Assembly (NCBI GenBank): GCA_002104895.1
Contig: MCFG01000429.1
Coordinates: 1-54,334 of the forward strand
Direction: 5' to 3'
Length of the DNA: 54,334 bases
DNA from: Anaeromyces robustus
Lineage: Eukaryota; Neocallimastigomycota; Neocallimastigomycetes; Neocallimastigales; Neocallimastigaceae
The position numbers and the translations under genes are program-made. Below the pieces are notes generated by a model, which did not search any database, had not been told where the DNA came from, and saw nothing but the letters and a program-made list of their open reading frames with translations. Position 1 is the first letter of the stretch; the number at the start of each line of letters is the position of its first letter. Below are positions 20,055-32,485 of the stretch, in pieces.

Positions 20055-20749
20055 TGTCAAGACATCAACTGAAATTGAAATTAGAATTTATAATTTCAAT
20101 TATTTTGATATATAATATTATTATTTATTATAATAATTATTAATAATTTTTTATAATAATTATATATAATAATTATTATTATAATATTTTATTTTAAATA
20201 TTATAATATATAAGATTATTTAAATAATCTAATAATATATTTTAATATATATATTATTTATATATATTCAATTATATTGAATAATATATTAATTTTATTA
20301 CTATTTAATATCGATATTAATAACTTATTATATTACAAATTATTAATTATATTATACGTTAACGTATCACATTAAATTAATGTATTAAATTAATGTATTA
20401 ATATTTTATATTATATTTTATATTATTATTATCAAACTTACAAAGTATAAAAGAACATAACATAAAGTTATATTTAATGTTCTTTGTAAGGTTATTAACA
20501 CCTGAATTATATAGTTATATTAATATTATCAATATCTTATTTTTAAATAAAATTTACTATTAAAAAGTTAATCTTAAAGTGTTATTATTATTATTAAATA
20601 AATATTGTGTTATTTGCATTGCAATTAATTTAGTTATTATTTAAATATTATTTAATTATAAAACTATTTAATTATAAAAACTATATAATTAGTCATTCGA
20701 CCTAGTAGACTTATTTAAATTAGAAAATAATCCAGTTAGAAGCTTAACA
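20055..20749 (+). mobile_element. Solo LTR, family A
   Basis: 695 bp, nearly identical to 7907-8600, with a few substitutions and small indels (for example CATCAACTGAAATTG at the start and AGAAGCTTAACA at the end). Perfect TTTGA duplications flank it at 20050-20054 and 20750-20754. Confidence 0.92.
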
Positions 20750-20754
20750 TTTGA

Positions 20755-23478
20755 AAATTATCAATATTAAATTAAATGTTAAATTATAAAATATTTAATT
20801 ATTTAAAATGTTATAAAATAATAATAATTATATTAAATTTATAAATATTAAAAATAAAATAATTATTTAACAATTTATTGTTAAATACTTTAATATAATA
20901 ATTGTTTATAAACATAGCTTAATTTTAGAAATTAGTATAAAAATAAATTATAAAATATTCTTTTAAAATTGTTCCTAATTATCCATAAAAATTAGATACT
21001 AAAATAATTAATAATTAATAATATTTTTAGATTAATTTTAAATTATAAAATGGTTACTAATTAGCCTAAATTAGATATTATTAGTAATAATACTTACTAG
21101 AAGTATTATATTAAATTTTTAATAAAATTTCATGTAATAATACATAACAAGATGTATTAAATTAATAATTAATAAATAAAGATTTTTATAATAAAACATA
21201 TTTAAATTTCTTATAAAACAATTTTTAAATTTATTTACTAAAATAAATATTTGAATACAGGTAAATATCACTTTCTAAGCCTATTTTAGAATTAAGGTAT
21301 TTACCATTTGTATCACTAGCTTATTATAAAACGAACAAATAATGTTGTTTTTATTAAAACCACGAAAAATTATTCTAACCCTATTGTTAATATCAAAAAA
21401 AAAAAAAAAAAAAAAAAGATTAATATCAAAATATCAATTATTTTAATATATTAAATTATTAATATATTTAATTAATAAAATTTTGTATAATTATTGGCAA
21501 AGTAGTACAAGGTAGAAACTAAGAAATGGAAGAAGATTCCAAGAGGAATATTTTAACACAAAGGTTTTAGACAGTTATTCTTTTTTTCTGAGGCTTTTAT
21601 TGTAAAAGAAACGTGTTCTAATATTACAAGACATTAAAATTAAAAACAAGAAAAAATATTTAAAATAAAGTAAACATATAATATTGGAATCCGTTATATT
21701 AATTTTAATGTAATTTTTTTTTTTGGAAATGTAATGTAATTCTATATATTTATAATATGAAAATAAATTTATAATAAAATTATTATTATATATAAAATAA
21801 TTTATTAAATTTATAACATCTTTTATAATTATAATTATCAATTATCAAATATCTTTTTCAAATATCTTTCTCAAAATAGTTTTTAACGGCTTATATACTA
21901 TTATTAAAAATCAATATCAATATACAAATTAACGATATTATATCATTTCATTAAAATTTCCATTTTTATATAAATTTTCTAATTTAAGAAATTGTATTTT
22001 CAAATGTTTTATTTTTGTATTAATAACGAATAATTTTTATTTGTAGAAAATCTATTTAATTTTACAGAATTTTTTTTTTTTTTTTTTTTACTTTAAAAAA
22101 ATATAAAATAACATTTATGTAACATAAATATTAAATAAAATATAAATATATATTTTAATATTTATAATTATGCCAAATTACTTATTATATATTTATATTT
22201 ATGATTCATGTAAATTAATTATTTAAACTCAATAAAGATGACGTACAACTTGTGTACTTAAAAAAACAAAAAAAAAAAAATTATTATATATTTTATATAT
22301 TTTATATATTTCATATATATTATTATATATAATTATAACATAATATATATTTAGCCATCTCCATGTACACTGATATGGCGTTGCTATATGATATATTGAT
22401 ATAATATATATTTATATAGTATTTTATTTTATACACCTATATTTAAGTATATATTGGTTTGTATATGGAATATTCAATTATTCTGTAATTTGGATATTTA
22501 ATTAAATTATTCAATAATTTAATTAAATATTATTTATATATATAGAATATTCTATTATTATATATATATTTTATTAATGTCTCCATTTACATTATTATAT
22601 GTTATATGGCTTGTATAATTTTTTTATGTTATTAATAATGAGGCTATCCTAAAAATTATTCATTCGATATTTATATTCAAAAAAAATTATTAAATAGTTT
22701 TATATTCAAACAAGAAATAATATTAAAATTTTAAATTATAGATATTTAAAAATTTTAAAAATATAAATATTAAAAAAAAAAATCAAACCAATATCATATA
22801 TATATTTGTTTTTTTAGACAAATTTGAATAAAAAATTATATTTAAATTCATTCATTCTATTTTTATTTAAGTATATAGTTAATTCATCAGTAAAATTAGA
22901 TTACATCTTTATATTGGTAAGTTTTATTTTTTTTTATTTAAGATTAATTCTTAATTATAATGAAATCATGTATATTTATTTATTTATTTATTTATTTTTT
23001 TGATAAAGGATATAATATATATTACAAATATGAATTGAAGTTTTGTTATCAATGAATATTATAAATTGATTTTGATTAAATTGATATAATTAGTGTTTTT
23101 TATAAAAAAATGAAGATAAACAATAAAATAAATAGATTTTATATTTTAAGTAGAATATTGTTATTAATATATAATAATTACTATGGTTTATGAAAGAGTC
23201 TAATAAAACTCTTAATCTCTCAGAAATTATTATTATTTACATAATATAATATACAGACATAGTGTGGCTTACATTTAATTTATACATTATTAGTAACGTG
23301 ATAATCATTAATTATATTAATTAATTATTAATATATTTTTAAAATCTTACATGTACCTATAAAAACATGACTTTAAAAAAATAATAATAATTTAAGTTTT
23401 AATTCGATATGTTTGTGTAACTGTTATAATAATTTCATAATAATACTCTAATTTTAAAAAAAAAAAAAAATCAAAATA
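20755..23478. other. Intergenic region between retroelements and M13 array
   Basis: No gene. The part to about 21420 holds the hairpin repeat shared with 4.9 kb and a poly(A) run (21395-21418). The motif GGCAAAGTAGTACAAGGTA at 21496-21514 recurs at 29252 and (one variant) 36378. From about 21.9 kb onward the sequence resembles the upstream region of M13 copy 3: the phrases GACGTACAA...TGTGTAC and GTACAC.GATATG.CG at 22.2-22.4 kb correspond to 30.5-30.7 kb. Confidence 0.6.
21260..21305. repeat. Hairpin repeat, second copy (see 4902-4943)
   Basis: GGTAAATA pairs with TATTTACC around the shared loop elements CACTTTCT and AGAATTAAGG. Confidence 0.5.
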
Positions 23479-23497
23479 CTATATAAATAGATAGAAT
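23479..23497 (+). promoter_or_regulatory. TATA region of M13 copy 1
   Basis: CTATATAAATAGATAGAAT is 172 nt upstream of the last base before the ATG. The same 19-mer, with at most one change, precedes copies 2, 3 and 4, so it is the conserved core promoter of the family. Confidence 0.7.
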
Positions 23498-23668
23498 GTT
23501 TATAATTTTTTTTCTCTAAAAAACAAAAAAAAACGAATTAAATAAAAAAAAACGATATTTTAGAATATATAATATATATTATAAAAAAATAAACAATAAA
23601 CAATAAACAATAAACAACAAACAATAAAAAATATTAAATATAAAATATAAAAAATAAAATAAAAAAAA

Positions 23669-26282
23669 ATGAATTGCAAAAATCTTCATCTTATTCTTGC
23701 TTTTTTAGCTTTAGCTTTAAATGCTACATCTTCTCCAATTAATAGAAAAGTAATTAGAATTGGAAAATGTAAAGCTACTGGAAGTAAAGCTACTGGAAGT
23801 AAAACTACAGAAAATGATGTCAATAATATTAATGAAGTAAACACTTTAATTATATATTTATATTATACTTAATAAAAATCATAAATTATAATTAAATAAT
23901 AAAAAATGTATTATATTATTAATAATATTTTTATTTATTTATTTTTTTTTATTTTATTAAAATATTTTTTTATTAGGTATGTGACACTCCAGAATGTCAT
24001 GAAACTGCTGAAAGAATTTTAAGTAAAATTGATGAAGAAGTTGATCCATGTAATAATTTCTATGATTTTGCTTGTGGTAATTGGATGGTAAATACTTTTT
24101 TTAAAAAATGATAATAAAATTATTTCACTTAATATAGTTATTAATCATAAATATTATTAATTATTATTAAAAATATTTATTCTTAAAAAATAATACAGAA
24201 AACCAATGAAATACCAGAAGATCAAACTTCTATTGGTGGTTTTGATTTCATTAGAATTAACAATATTGTAAGTAAATAATTAATAATTAGTAATAAATAT
24301 AATAAGTAATTTTAATAATTAATGAATATATATAATTTTTTTTTTTAAAATTTTAAAATTTTCAATAGAATACATTAACTGAAGTTCTTAAAGGTGAATA
24401 CAAACCAAACAAAAATTTAACTGAAGAACAACAAAAAGCTGATGAAAAAACTTTCAATCAATTACAAAATATTTTCAAAACTTGTTTGAATACTGATGCT
24501 ATTGATGCTAAGGGTAATGAACCATTAATCAAATTACTTAATGAATTAAATATTAATAATAAGGAAGCTGATTACACTAAAGTTAAAGATTTAACTGATT
24601 TACTTGTAAAGCTTCATTATTATAAGGTTCCTATCTTATTTGATTACGACGTTAGTCTTGATAGTAATAATCCAAATATTAATGTTTTAAACATTCAACA
24701 AGCTGATTTAGGTTTACCAAATAAGGAAAAGTATAAAGATGAGGAAATTGTTCCAGTTTACAAAGAAACTATTCATGATATGTTAGCTAATGTTTTCAGT
24801 GAAAGATCAAAGGAAGACATTGATAGATTAGCTGCTGCTGTTTATGATTTAGAATCAAAAATTGCTAGTATTAGTTTAAGTGCTTCAGAACTTGAAGATG
24901 CTTACCATAATCCAAATGAACAGAAGAGATTCACTATTAATACTATTGGTGATGCTTATCCATATATTGATTGGAAAACATTAATTAATGATCTTCTTGC
25001 TAAACTTAATATTAAAAAGGAATTCAATGATGATATTTCTATTGTTGATATTACTAGTACTTATTTCGAAAAATTAGGTGATATTATTAAGAATACCGAT
25101 AGTGAAACTTTAGCTACTTTTGCTGAATGGACTTTTATTAAAAAATATGGTAAATATGTTGCTGATGAAGTTAAAACTCCATTAAAGAAATTAAATAAGG
25201 AACTTACTGGTGTTGAAGATGATGGTAAAAGAAATGAATTTTGTATTGATATACTTGATTCTTACATGGGTATGGCCACTGGTAGACTTTTCATTGAGAA
25301 TAGTTTTGCTGGTAATAGTAAAGAAATTGCTGAAAATATTATTGATAATATTGAAGAAGCTATGATTAAAAAAATTCCAAATACGGTATGGCTTGATGAA
25401 CAAACAGCTGATTATGCTGTTAAGAAGGCTCAAAGTATTGATAAAATGGTTGGTTACCCAGATTACCTTAATGATCCAATTGAACTTGCTAAAGATTATG
25501 AAGGATTAGAAATTAATGATGAAGATTTCTTCACTAATGTTGCTAATTCCAATTCCATAAAAGTTGGCTATAATTTAAAAACTGTATTTGAACCAGGTAA
25601 ACTTGATAAATGGCAAATGACTCCACAAACTGTTAATGCTTATTATGATCCATCTAGAAATCAAATTGTATTCTCAGCTGGTATTTTACAAAGTCCATTC
25701 TTTGGATCTCATAATCCAGCTTACATAAATTATGGTGAATTTGGTGCTGTTGCAGGTCATGAATTAACTCATGGTTTTGATAATAATGGTAGAAAATATA
25801 CTATTGAAGGTAGCTTTGGTAATTGGTGGACTGATTCTACAAATGAAAAATTTAACGAATTAGCTCAATGTTTCGTTGATGAATATTATTCCTTTAGTAT
25901 TGAAGATAAAAATGGTATAAAACATTATGTTAATGGTACTGCCACACTTGGTGAAAATCTTGCCGATAATGGTGGTATTGATCGTGCTTATGAAGCTTGG
26001 AAAATTTCTATTGAAAAAGATGGTAATGCTAAAGAAAATAATAAACTTCTTCCAGGTCTTAATAAGTATACTCAAGATCAATTATTCTACATTGCTTTTG
26101 GACAAACTTGGTGTTCTAAGCAAAGACCAGAAACTGCTGTTGAAAATATTGATACAGATCCTCATTCACCAGCAATTCATCGTGTTAATGGTGTTATTTA
26201 TAACTCTCAACGTTTTGCTAAAATATTCAATTGTCCAACTAATTCTCCAATGAATCCAGAAAAGAAATGTTCTCTTTGGTAA
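23669..26282 (+). CDS. Secreted M13 (neprilysin-like) zinc metallopeptidase, copy 1, intact
   Basis: Exons 23669-23836, 23977-24087, 24199-24267 and 24369-26282, all joined in phase 0 with GT...AG ends, give 753 residues, a normal M13 length. Residues 1-22 are a signal peptide (MNCKNLHLILAFLALALNA) and there is no membrane anchor after it, so the enzyme should be secreted. Exon 2 holds the M13 N-terminal signature (CDTPEC ... DPCNNFYDFACGNW). The substrate-binding NAYY is at 539-542, the zinc site HELTH at 580-584 with E645 of ENLAD as third ligand and D649, and the C-terminal CxxW ends the protein, as in endothelin-converting enzyme and neprilysin. The family cleaves peptides and small proteins on the amino side of hydrophobic residues. 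Substrate here is unknown. Close to copy 6 in its first exon. Confidence 0.93.
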
Positions 26283-26354
26283 AATGGTTTAAAAATAAAA
26301 TAAAATAAAAAAAGAGAAAAACCTATAATAGCTATATTTACCTTTTTTTTTCTA

Positions 26355-26499
26355 TATATTAGATAATATTAAGTAAATTATATTTTCTAAATATTATCTA
26401 ATATAAAGAAAAGAAAATATAATAGCAATATTTACCTTTTTTTTTCTATATATTAGATAATCTTAAGTAAATTATATTTTCTAAAGATTACCTAATATA
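26355..26499 (+). repeat. Two tandem copies of the 3'-flank hairpin of M13 copy 1
   Basis: Hairpins at 26355-26405 and 26449-26499 have arms of the form TATATTAGATAATCTT and AAGATTACCTAATATA. They are parts of a tandemly repeated block of about 94 bp. One such hairpin follows copies 2, 3 and 4 at the same distance from the stop codon, so it may serve RNA 3'-end formation. Confidence 0.7.
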
Positions 26500-26737
26500 A
26501 AGAAAAAAGTATCATTATGTTTGATATTTTTTTATATATGTTATATGAATATTAAAATATATATATATTGTTTTAAAATTCATATTAACATAACATACTT
26601 GTACCTATAAAAACATGACTTTAAAAAAATAATAATAATTTAAATTTTAACTTGAAATTTTTGTGTAACTGTTATAATAATTGAGTAATAATAAATTTGT
26701 TCTTTTTTTTTTTTTTTTTAAAAAAAATTCTTAAAAA

Positions 26738-26756
26738 CTATATAAATAGATAAAAT
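26738..26756 (+). promoter_or_regulatory. TATA region of M13 copy 2
   Basis: CTATATAAATAGATAAAAT differs by one base from the other copies. Further upstream (26603-26690) is the shared block CCTATAAAAACATGACTTT ... TGTGTAACTGTTATAATAAT. Confidence 0.6.
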
Positions 26757-27060
26757 ATTTTCAGTTCTTTTTTTTTTTTAAAAAATTAAAAAAAAAAAAG
26801 GAATAAATAAAAAAAAAAAAAAAAACGGTATTTTAGAATATATAATAAATAATAAAAAAAAATAAAAAATAAAAAATAAAAAATAAAAAATAAAAAAAAA
26901 TAAAAAATAAAAAATAAAAAATTAAAAATTAAAAATTAAAAATTAATAATAAAAAATATAAAATATAAAATATAAAATAAATAATAAAAAATATAAAATA
27001 TAAAATATAAAAAATAAGAAATAAAAAATATAAAATATAAAATATATATTAAAAAATAAA

Positions 27061-28397
27061 ATGAATTGTAAAAATCTTCACCTTATTCTTTCTTTCTTAG
27101 CTTTTTCTTTTCTTGTTACATCTTCTCCAATTAATAAAAAAGTAGTTAGAATTGGAAAATGTAAAACTTCTGGAGATAAGGCTGCTGGAAATGTTAATAC
27201 TAATGATGTAAATATAATGAAACTATAACTGCTTTTGCTGAATGGATTATTATTAGAAAATATAGTGATATTATTTCTAATGAATATAAAGCTCCAATAA
27301 AAGAAATAAATAAGGTACTTACTGGTATTGAAGATGATGGAGAAAGAAATGAATATTGTATTAATATACTTAATTCTTACATGGGTATGGCTACTGGTAA
27401 ACTTTTCATTGATAAGGGTTTTGTTGGTAATAGTAAAGAAATTGCTGAAAGTATTATTGATAATATTAAAGAAGCTATGGTTAAAAGAATTCCAAATATG
27501 ACATGGCTTGATGAACCAACAGCTGAATATGCTGTTAATAAAACTTTAGCTATTGAAAAAATGATTGGTTTTCCAGATTATATTACTGATCCAATTGAAC
27601 TTGCTAAAGATTATGAAGGATTAAAAAGTTTTGGTGATGATTTCTTTACTAATATTATGAATTTAATTACTTTTAGAATTGGTGATAGTTTAAAATCATA
27701 TTTCGAACCAATTAAATCTGATAAATGGGAAATGTATCCACAAACTGTTAATGCTTATTATCATCCACTTAATAATCAAATTGTATTCCCAGCTGGTATT
27801 TTACAAAAACCAATCTTTAATTATCATTCTCCATCTTACTTAAATTATGGTGGATTTGGAGCTGTTGCAGGCCATGAGTTAACTCATGCTTTTGATAATA
27901 ATGGTAAAAAATATACTATTGAAGGTAACTATGCTAATTGGTGGACTGATTCTACAAATGAAGAATTTAATGAATTAGCTCAATGTTTCGTTGATGAATA
28001 TTCTTCCTTTAGTATTGAAGATAAAAATGGTGTAAAACATTATATTAATGGTACTGCCACACTTGGTGAAAATCTTGCTGATAATGGTGGTGTTGATCGT
28101 GCTTATGAAGCTTGGAAAATTTCTATTGAAAAAGATGTTAATGCTAAAGAAAATAATAAACTTCTTCCAGGACTTACTAAATATACTCAAGATCAATTAT
28201 TCTTCATTGCTTTTGGACAAATTTGGTGTACTAAGCAAAGACCAGAAATTGCTGTTAGTGATATTAATTCAGATGTTCATTCACCACCAGAATATCGTGT
28301 TAATGGTGTTATTTATAACTCTCAACGTTTTGCTAAAATATTCAATTGTCCAACTAATTCTCCAATGAATCCAGAAAAGAAATGTGTTATTTGGTAA
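27061..28397 (+). pseudogene. M13 peptidase copy 2, internal deletion
   Basis: Exon 1 is intact (27061-27207, signal peptide MNCKNLHLILSFLAFSFLV). A few bases into intron 1, at about 27212-27216, the sequence jumps to the middle of exon 4 (NETITAFAEWIIIRKY). Compared with copy 3, about 1.4 kb is gone, including exons 2 and 3 and the first 730 bases of exon 4. Exon 1 therefore runs into a stop at 27226-27228. The remaining exon 4 frame is open to the natural stop at 28397 and keeps NAYY, HELTH, ENLAD and the final CVIW. A 338-residue product from the ATG at 27381 is conceivable but would lack the signal peptide and the N-terminal domain. I consider it dead. Confidence 0.88.
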
Positions 28398-28472
28398 AAA
28401 GGTTTAAAAATAAAATAAAATAAAAAGAAGAGAATATAATACCTATATTTAGCTTTTTTTTTTTTTTTTCTA

Positions 28473-28523
28473 TATATTAGATAATCTTAAATGAATTATA
28501 TTTTCTAAAGATTACCTAATATA
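28473..28523 (+). repeat. 3'-flank hairpin of M13 copy 2
   Basis: Same arms as downstream of copy 1, 75 nt after the stop codon, preceded by a T-run. Confidence 0.65.
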
Positions 28524-28832
28524 AAGAAAAAAAGTATTATTTATATTTGATATTTTTTTTATATATGTAATATGAATCTTAAAATATATATATATGTTTT
28601 AAAATTCATATTAACATAACATACGCAAAAATTTAAAATTATTTATTTTAAATAACCTATAAATATTAATAAAAAAAAATAGATATTATTAAGTTTTATA
28701 AAAAAAAAGTATCATATTTGATATTTTTTTTATAGAATAAAATGAAATCTTTTATATTAGAAATTCAGTTATAATTAATAATAATAATTATAATAAATAC
28801 TAATAATAATAATAATTAATAATAATAAAAAT

Positions 28833-29088
28833 AATAAAATAAAATAAAATAAAATAAAATAAAATAAAAAAAATAAAATAAAATAAAAAAAATAAAATAA
28901 AATAAAATAAAATAAAATAAAATAAAATAAAATAAAATAAAATAAAATAAAATAAAATAAAATAAAATAAAATAAAATAAAATAAAATAAAATAAAATAA
29001 AATAAAATAAAATAAAATAAAATAAAATAAAATAAAATAAAATAAAATAAAATAAAATAAAATAAAATAAAGTAAAATAAAATAAAAG
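28833..29088. repeat. (AAAAT)n pentanucleotide microsatellite, about 50 units
   Basis: Almost uninterrupted TAAAA repeats. The long open frame on the minus strand is an artefact of the repeat. Confidence 0.95.
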
Positions 29089-29089
29089 T

Positions 29090-32000
29090 TAGTGAATGAC
29101 AATTTTTTATTTATTTATTTATTTATTTTTTTATTATTTATTTATTTAATTTTTTTTTTTTTTTTGATTTGGTTTATCCTATTTTTTTATAGACTTAGTA
29201 TATATTCGTCAAAACTTTTTAATTAAATTATTATTAAAAATTTTTATTATTGGCAAAGTAGTACAAGGTAGTGTAAAAAAAAAATACAAATCTTCTTTGA
29301 GTTGTGCAAGGAAAGTTTTTAAGCCCAAGGAAAAATTTTTAATGGTTTATACTGATATAAAACGAATATAAACAACTTAATTTAATAATATAATTTAATA
29401 AATTGCAAAATGTATAAAGTATAAATTAACAAAAACAAATTTTATATTTTTTTATATTCAATGTAAAATTGTTATATTTTATTGTTTAATCATTATTAAG
29501 TATTTTATATAAACAAATAAACTTTATTATTAGTAAATAGTATAAAAGTTCGAAAATAGTTTAGTTATATTAGCCCTCATCTAGGAATATCTATAGTAAA
29601 ATAGTTAAGATGTGGAGAGATACTCTTACGATCATTAATTAGAATATATAAATATTATTATTAATTTACCGTATACTTTGTAAGAACTTCATCTCTTTTT
29701 AAGAGATTTTCATTCATAGTTTTCTGGAAACTTTTTTTTTCATTAGTGTAAGATGACGAATTTTGTGTGTAGGAATTATATTCAATTTTCACAATATCTA
29801 ATCGATAAATAAATTTTAAAATTATTAATAGAAAAAATATAATATATATTAATTTTTTATTTTATATATATAAAATTTATGCTAATTTAGTTAATCAATT
29901 CATGCTATTCTAATTGTTTTATCATATTATCATATCATTTCCTCTTTTTCTTTCTAACAATTTCTTTTTTCTTTTTTTAGTGCTTCCTATATAAAGAAAG
30001 ATATTACGTTTTAAATATATTTAATAAATAAATAAAATAGATAAATAAATAAATTTTTAATAATAATTAAAAAAAATTACTCTTTCTTCTCTAATAGTGG
30101 TAGTATAATATATACGAAGTTTACTTTCTTTTTGAACTAATTGTTTCGTATTACTTCCTAAATCTTTTTTTAATTTTTCATTATCTAAAATCATATTTTC
30201 AAGTCATAATTTTTGTATCAGCTATATATATATGTATATAAAGATCAATATTAATATGAATGATGAATATTTATATATAACATAAATATTAAAATATATA
30301 TTATTTTAATATTAAAATAATATATATATTTTAATATTTTTATTTACCAAATTATGTATTTTTTATTATTTATTTTTTATTTTTTTTTATTCTTTATTTT
30401 TTATTTTCTATTTTCTATTTTCTATTCTTTATTCTTTATTCTTTATTATTTATTTTTTTATTCTTTATTCTTTATTCTTTATTTTTTATTTTTTATTTTT
30501 TATTTTTTATGATTCATGTATTTTAATATTTAATTTCAATAAAAGTGACGTACAAATTGTGTACCATAAAAAAAAAAAAAAATTTTATTACTTATTATAT
30601 ATTAAATATTTCATATATTTTATTATATATGTTTAAAAATATAATTATTTAGCCATTTCATATATGTACACCGATATGACGATGATATATGCCATATTAA
30701 TATAATATATTGTGTTTTGTACAACAATATTAAATAAATATATATCAATATAAACAATTTACATATTTAATGTATATTTATATTGGGTTTTTTATACACC
30801 AATATTTAAATATATTATAATAATTTAAATATGTAAATTGTTTATATATAGAATATTTAATTAATCTAAATGTTATAATTTGAATTATTAATTAAATATA
30901 TTATTATTTTAAATTGAATATATTATGTTAAATTTTTTTTTTTTGTTAAAAATGGTAGACAGGATGAAAATGTGAGACTCGTAGCATTGAGGACTAGTCG
31001 ATAATGAAATGTAATAAATCTATAGAATATTCTATTGTTCTATAAATAATGTTTTTTATATGTTAAAATACATATAAATGTTGTTTTATATAATAATAAT
31101 TATATGTTATAGAATATTCTATTATTCTATATATATAAAAAATAATAATAATAATAATAAAATATATATAAAATATAATAATAATTACATGTTATAGAAC
31201 AATAGAATATTCTATTTATATATATAATATATAATAATAAATAAAAATAAAACTTATTTTAACAAATATAACATTTATAACATTTTATAACATTTATAAC
31301 ATATATTATTATTATTATAAGTTTAAATTTAAAGTCATTTATTACATTTAGTAATAATTATAATTATTGATATTTTAATAATTTAGTTTTTTATATATTT
31401 ATATATATATAATGTTCTATTATTCTATATATATAAATTTATTTATGTTTCAACTCACATTATTATATGTAATGTGGCTTGTATATTTTTTTATTATTAT
31501 AACGATGCTATAATAAAAATTATTTTATAGTTTTATATTCAAACAAGAAATAATATTAAAATTTTAAACTAATAATTATAGATATTTAATAATTTTAAAA
31601 ATATAAATATTAAAAATAAATTCAAATTAATACCAATATTTATATTACAATTTTTATAAATTGTTTATTAGACAAATTTGAATAAAAAATTAAATTTAAA
31701 TTCTTTTATTTTATTTTAAGTGTATAGTTAATTCATTAGTAAAATTAGATTGCATCTTTACATTGGTAAGTTTTATTTTTTTATTTAAGACTAATTCTTA
31801 ATAATAATGAAATTATGTATCTATTTTTATTTTTTTGATTAAGGATATAATATATGTTTCAAAAATGAATTTAAGATTTGTTATCAGTGAATATCATAAA
31901 TTTTTGATTAAATTGATATAATTAGTGTTTTTAAAAAAAATAAAAATAAACAATAAAATAAATAGATTTTTTATATTAATTAGAATATTATTATTAAATA

Positions 32001-32360
32001 TTATAATTACTTAATTTTATGAAAGAGTCAAATAAGACTTTCAACCTATCAGAAATTATTATTATTTAACATAATATACAGACATAGTGTGGCTTATATT
32101 TAATTTATACATTACTAATAACGTGATAATCATTAATCATATTAATTAATTTTTAATATATTTTAAAAATTTACATGTACCTATAAAAACATTATGACTT
32201 TAAAAGAAATAATAATAATTTAAGTTTTAATATTTTGTGTAAGTGTTGTAATAATTGTGTATCAATGACTTTAAAAGAAATAATAATAATTTAAGTTTTA
32301 ATATTTTGTGTAAGTGTTGTAATAATTGTGTATCATTATATTTGTTCAATTTTTAAAAAA
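29090..32360. other. Intergenic region between M13 copies 2 and 3
   Basis: No gene. The section 29.2-30.0 kb is duplicated at 36.1-37.2 kb, including GGCAAAGTAGTACAAGGTA, AGCCCAAGGAAAA, and a CATCTAGGAATATC ... AGATGTGGAGAGATA phrase. 30.5-32.3 kb matches the upstream region of copy 1. Palindromes ATAGAATATTCTAT cluster at 31.0-31.4 kb. A GC-richer patch lies at 30950-31015. Confidence 0.6.
32194..32335 (+). repeat. 71-bp tandem duplication in the promoter of M13 copy 3
   Basis: Two adjacent copies start ATGACTTTAAAAGAAATAAT (32194 and 32265) and contain TTTTGTGTAAGTGTTGTAAT. Copies 1 and 2 have only one such block, so the doubling is specific to copy 3. Confidence 0.85.
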
Positions 32361-32375
32361 TATCTTAAAAACTAT

Positions 32376-32474
32376 GGAATTCCCTTCACACCTACATGGT
32401 AATGCACCGCTGTGTAGGTCACATGATGGAGATGGGTCCCATTAATGTGAGTCTACATTATTATTATTATTTTT
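32376..32474. mobile_element. Short GC-richer insertion flanked by 15-bp direct repeats
   Basis: TATCTTAAAAACTAT stands on both sides (32361-32375 and 32475-32489). The 99-bp insert starts GGAATTCCCTTCACACC and ends in (ATT)n T. Copies 1, 2 and 4 lack it. A long target duplication and a simple tail suggest a SINE-like retroposed sequence. It contains ACCTACA ... TGTAGGT and ATGGG/CCCAT self-pairing. Source unknown. Confidence 0.6.
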
Positions 32475-32485
32475 TATCTTAAAAA

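Noticed and set aside
21575-21841. Open frame of 88 codons, minus strand
   Set aside because: Composition like random AT-rich DNA; no motif, no intron structure.
25927-26253. Open frame of 108 codons overlapping M13 copy 1 exon 4
   Set aside because: Shifted-frame shadow of the catalytic exon; the same shadow appears in every copy.
28800-29102. Open frame of 100 codons, minus strand
   Set aside because: Artefact of the (AAAAT)n repeat.
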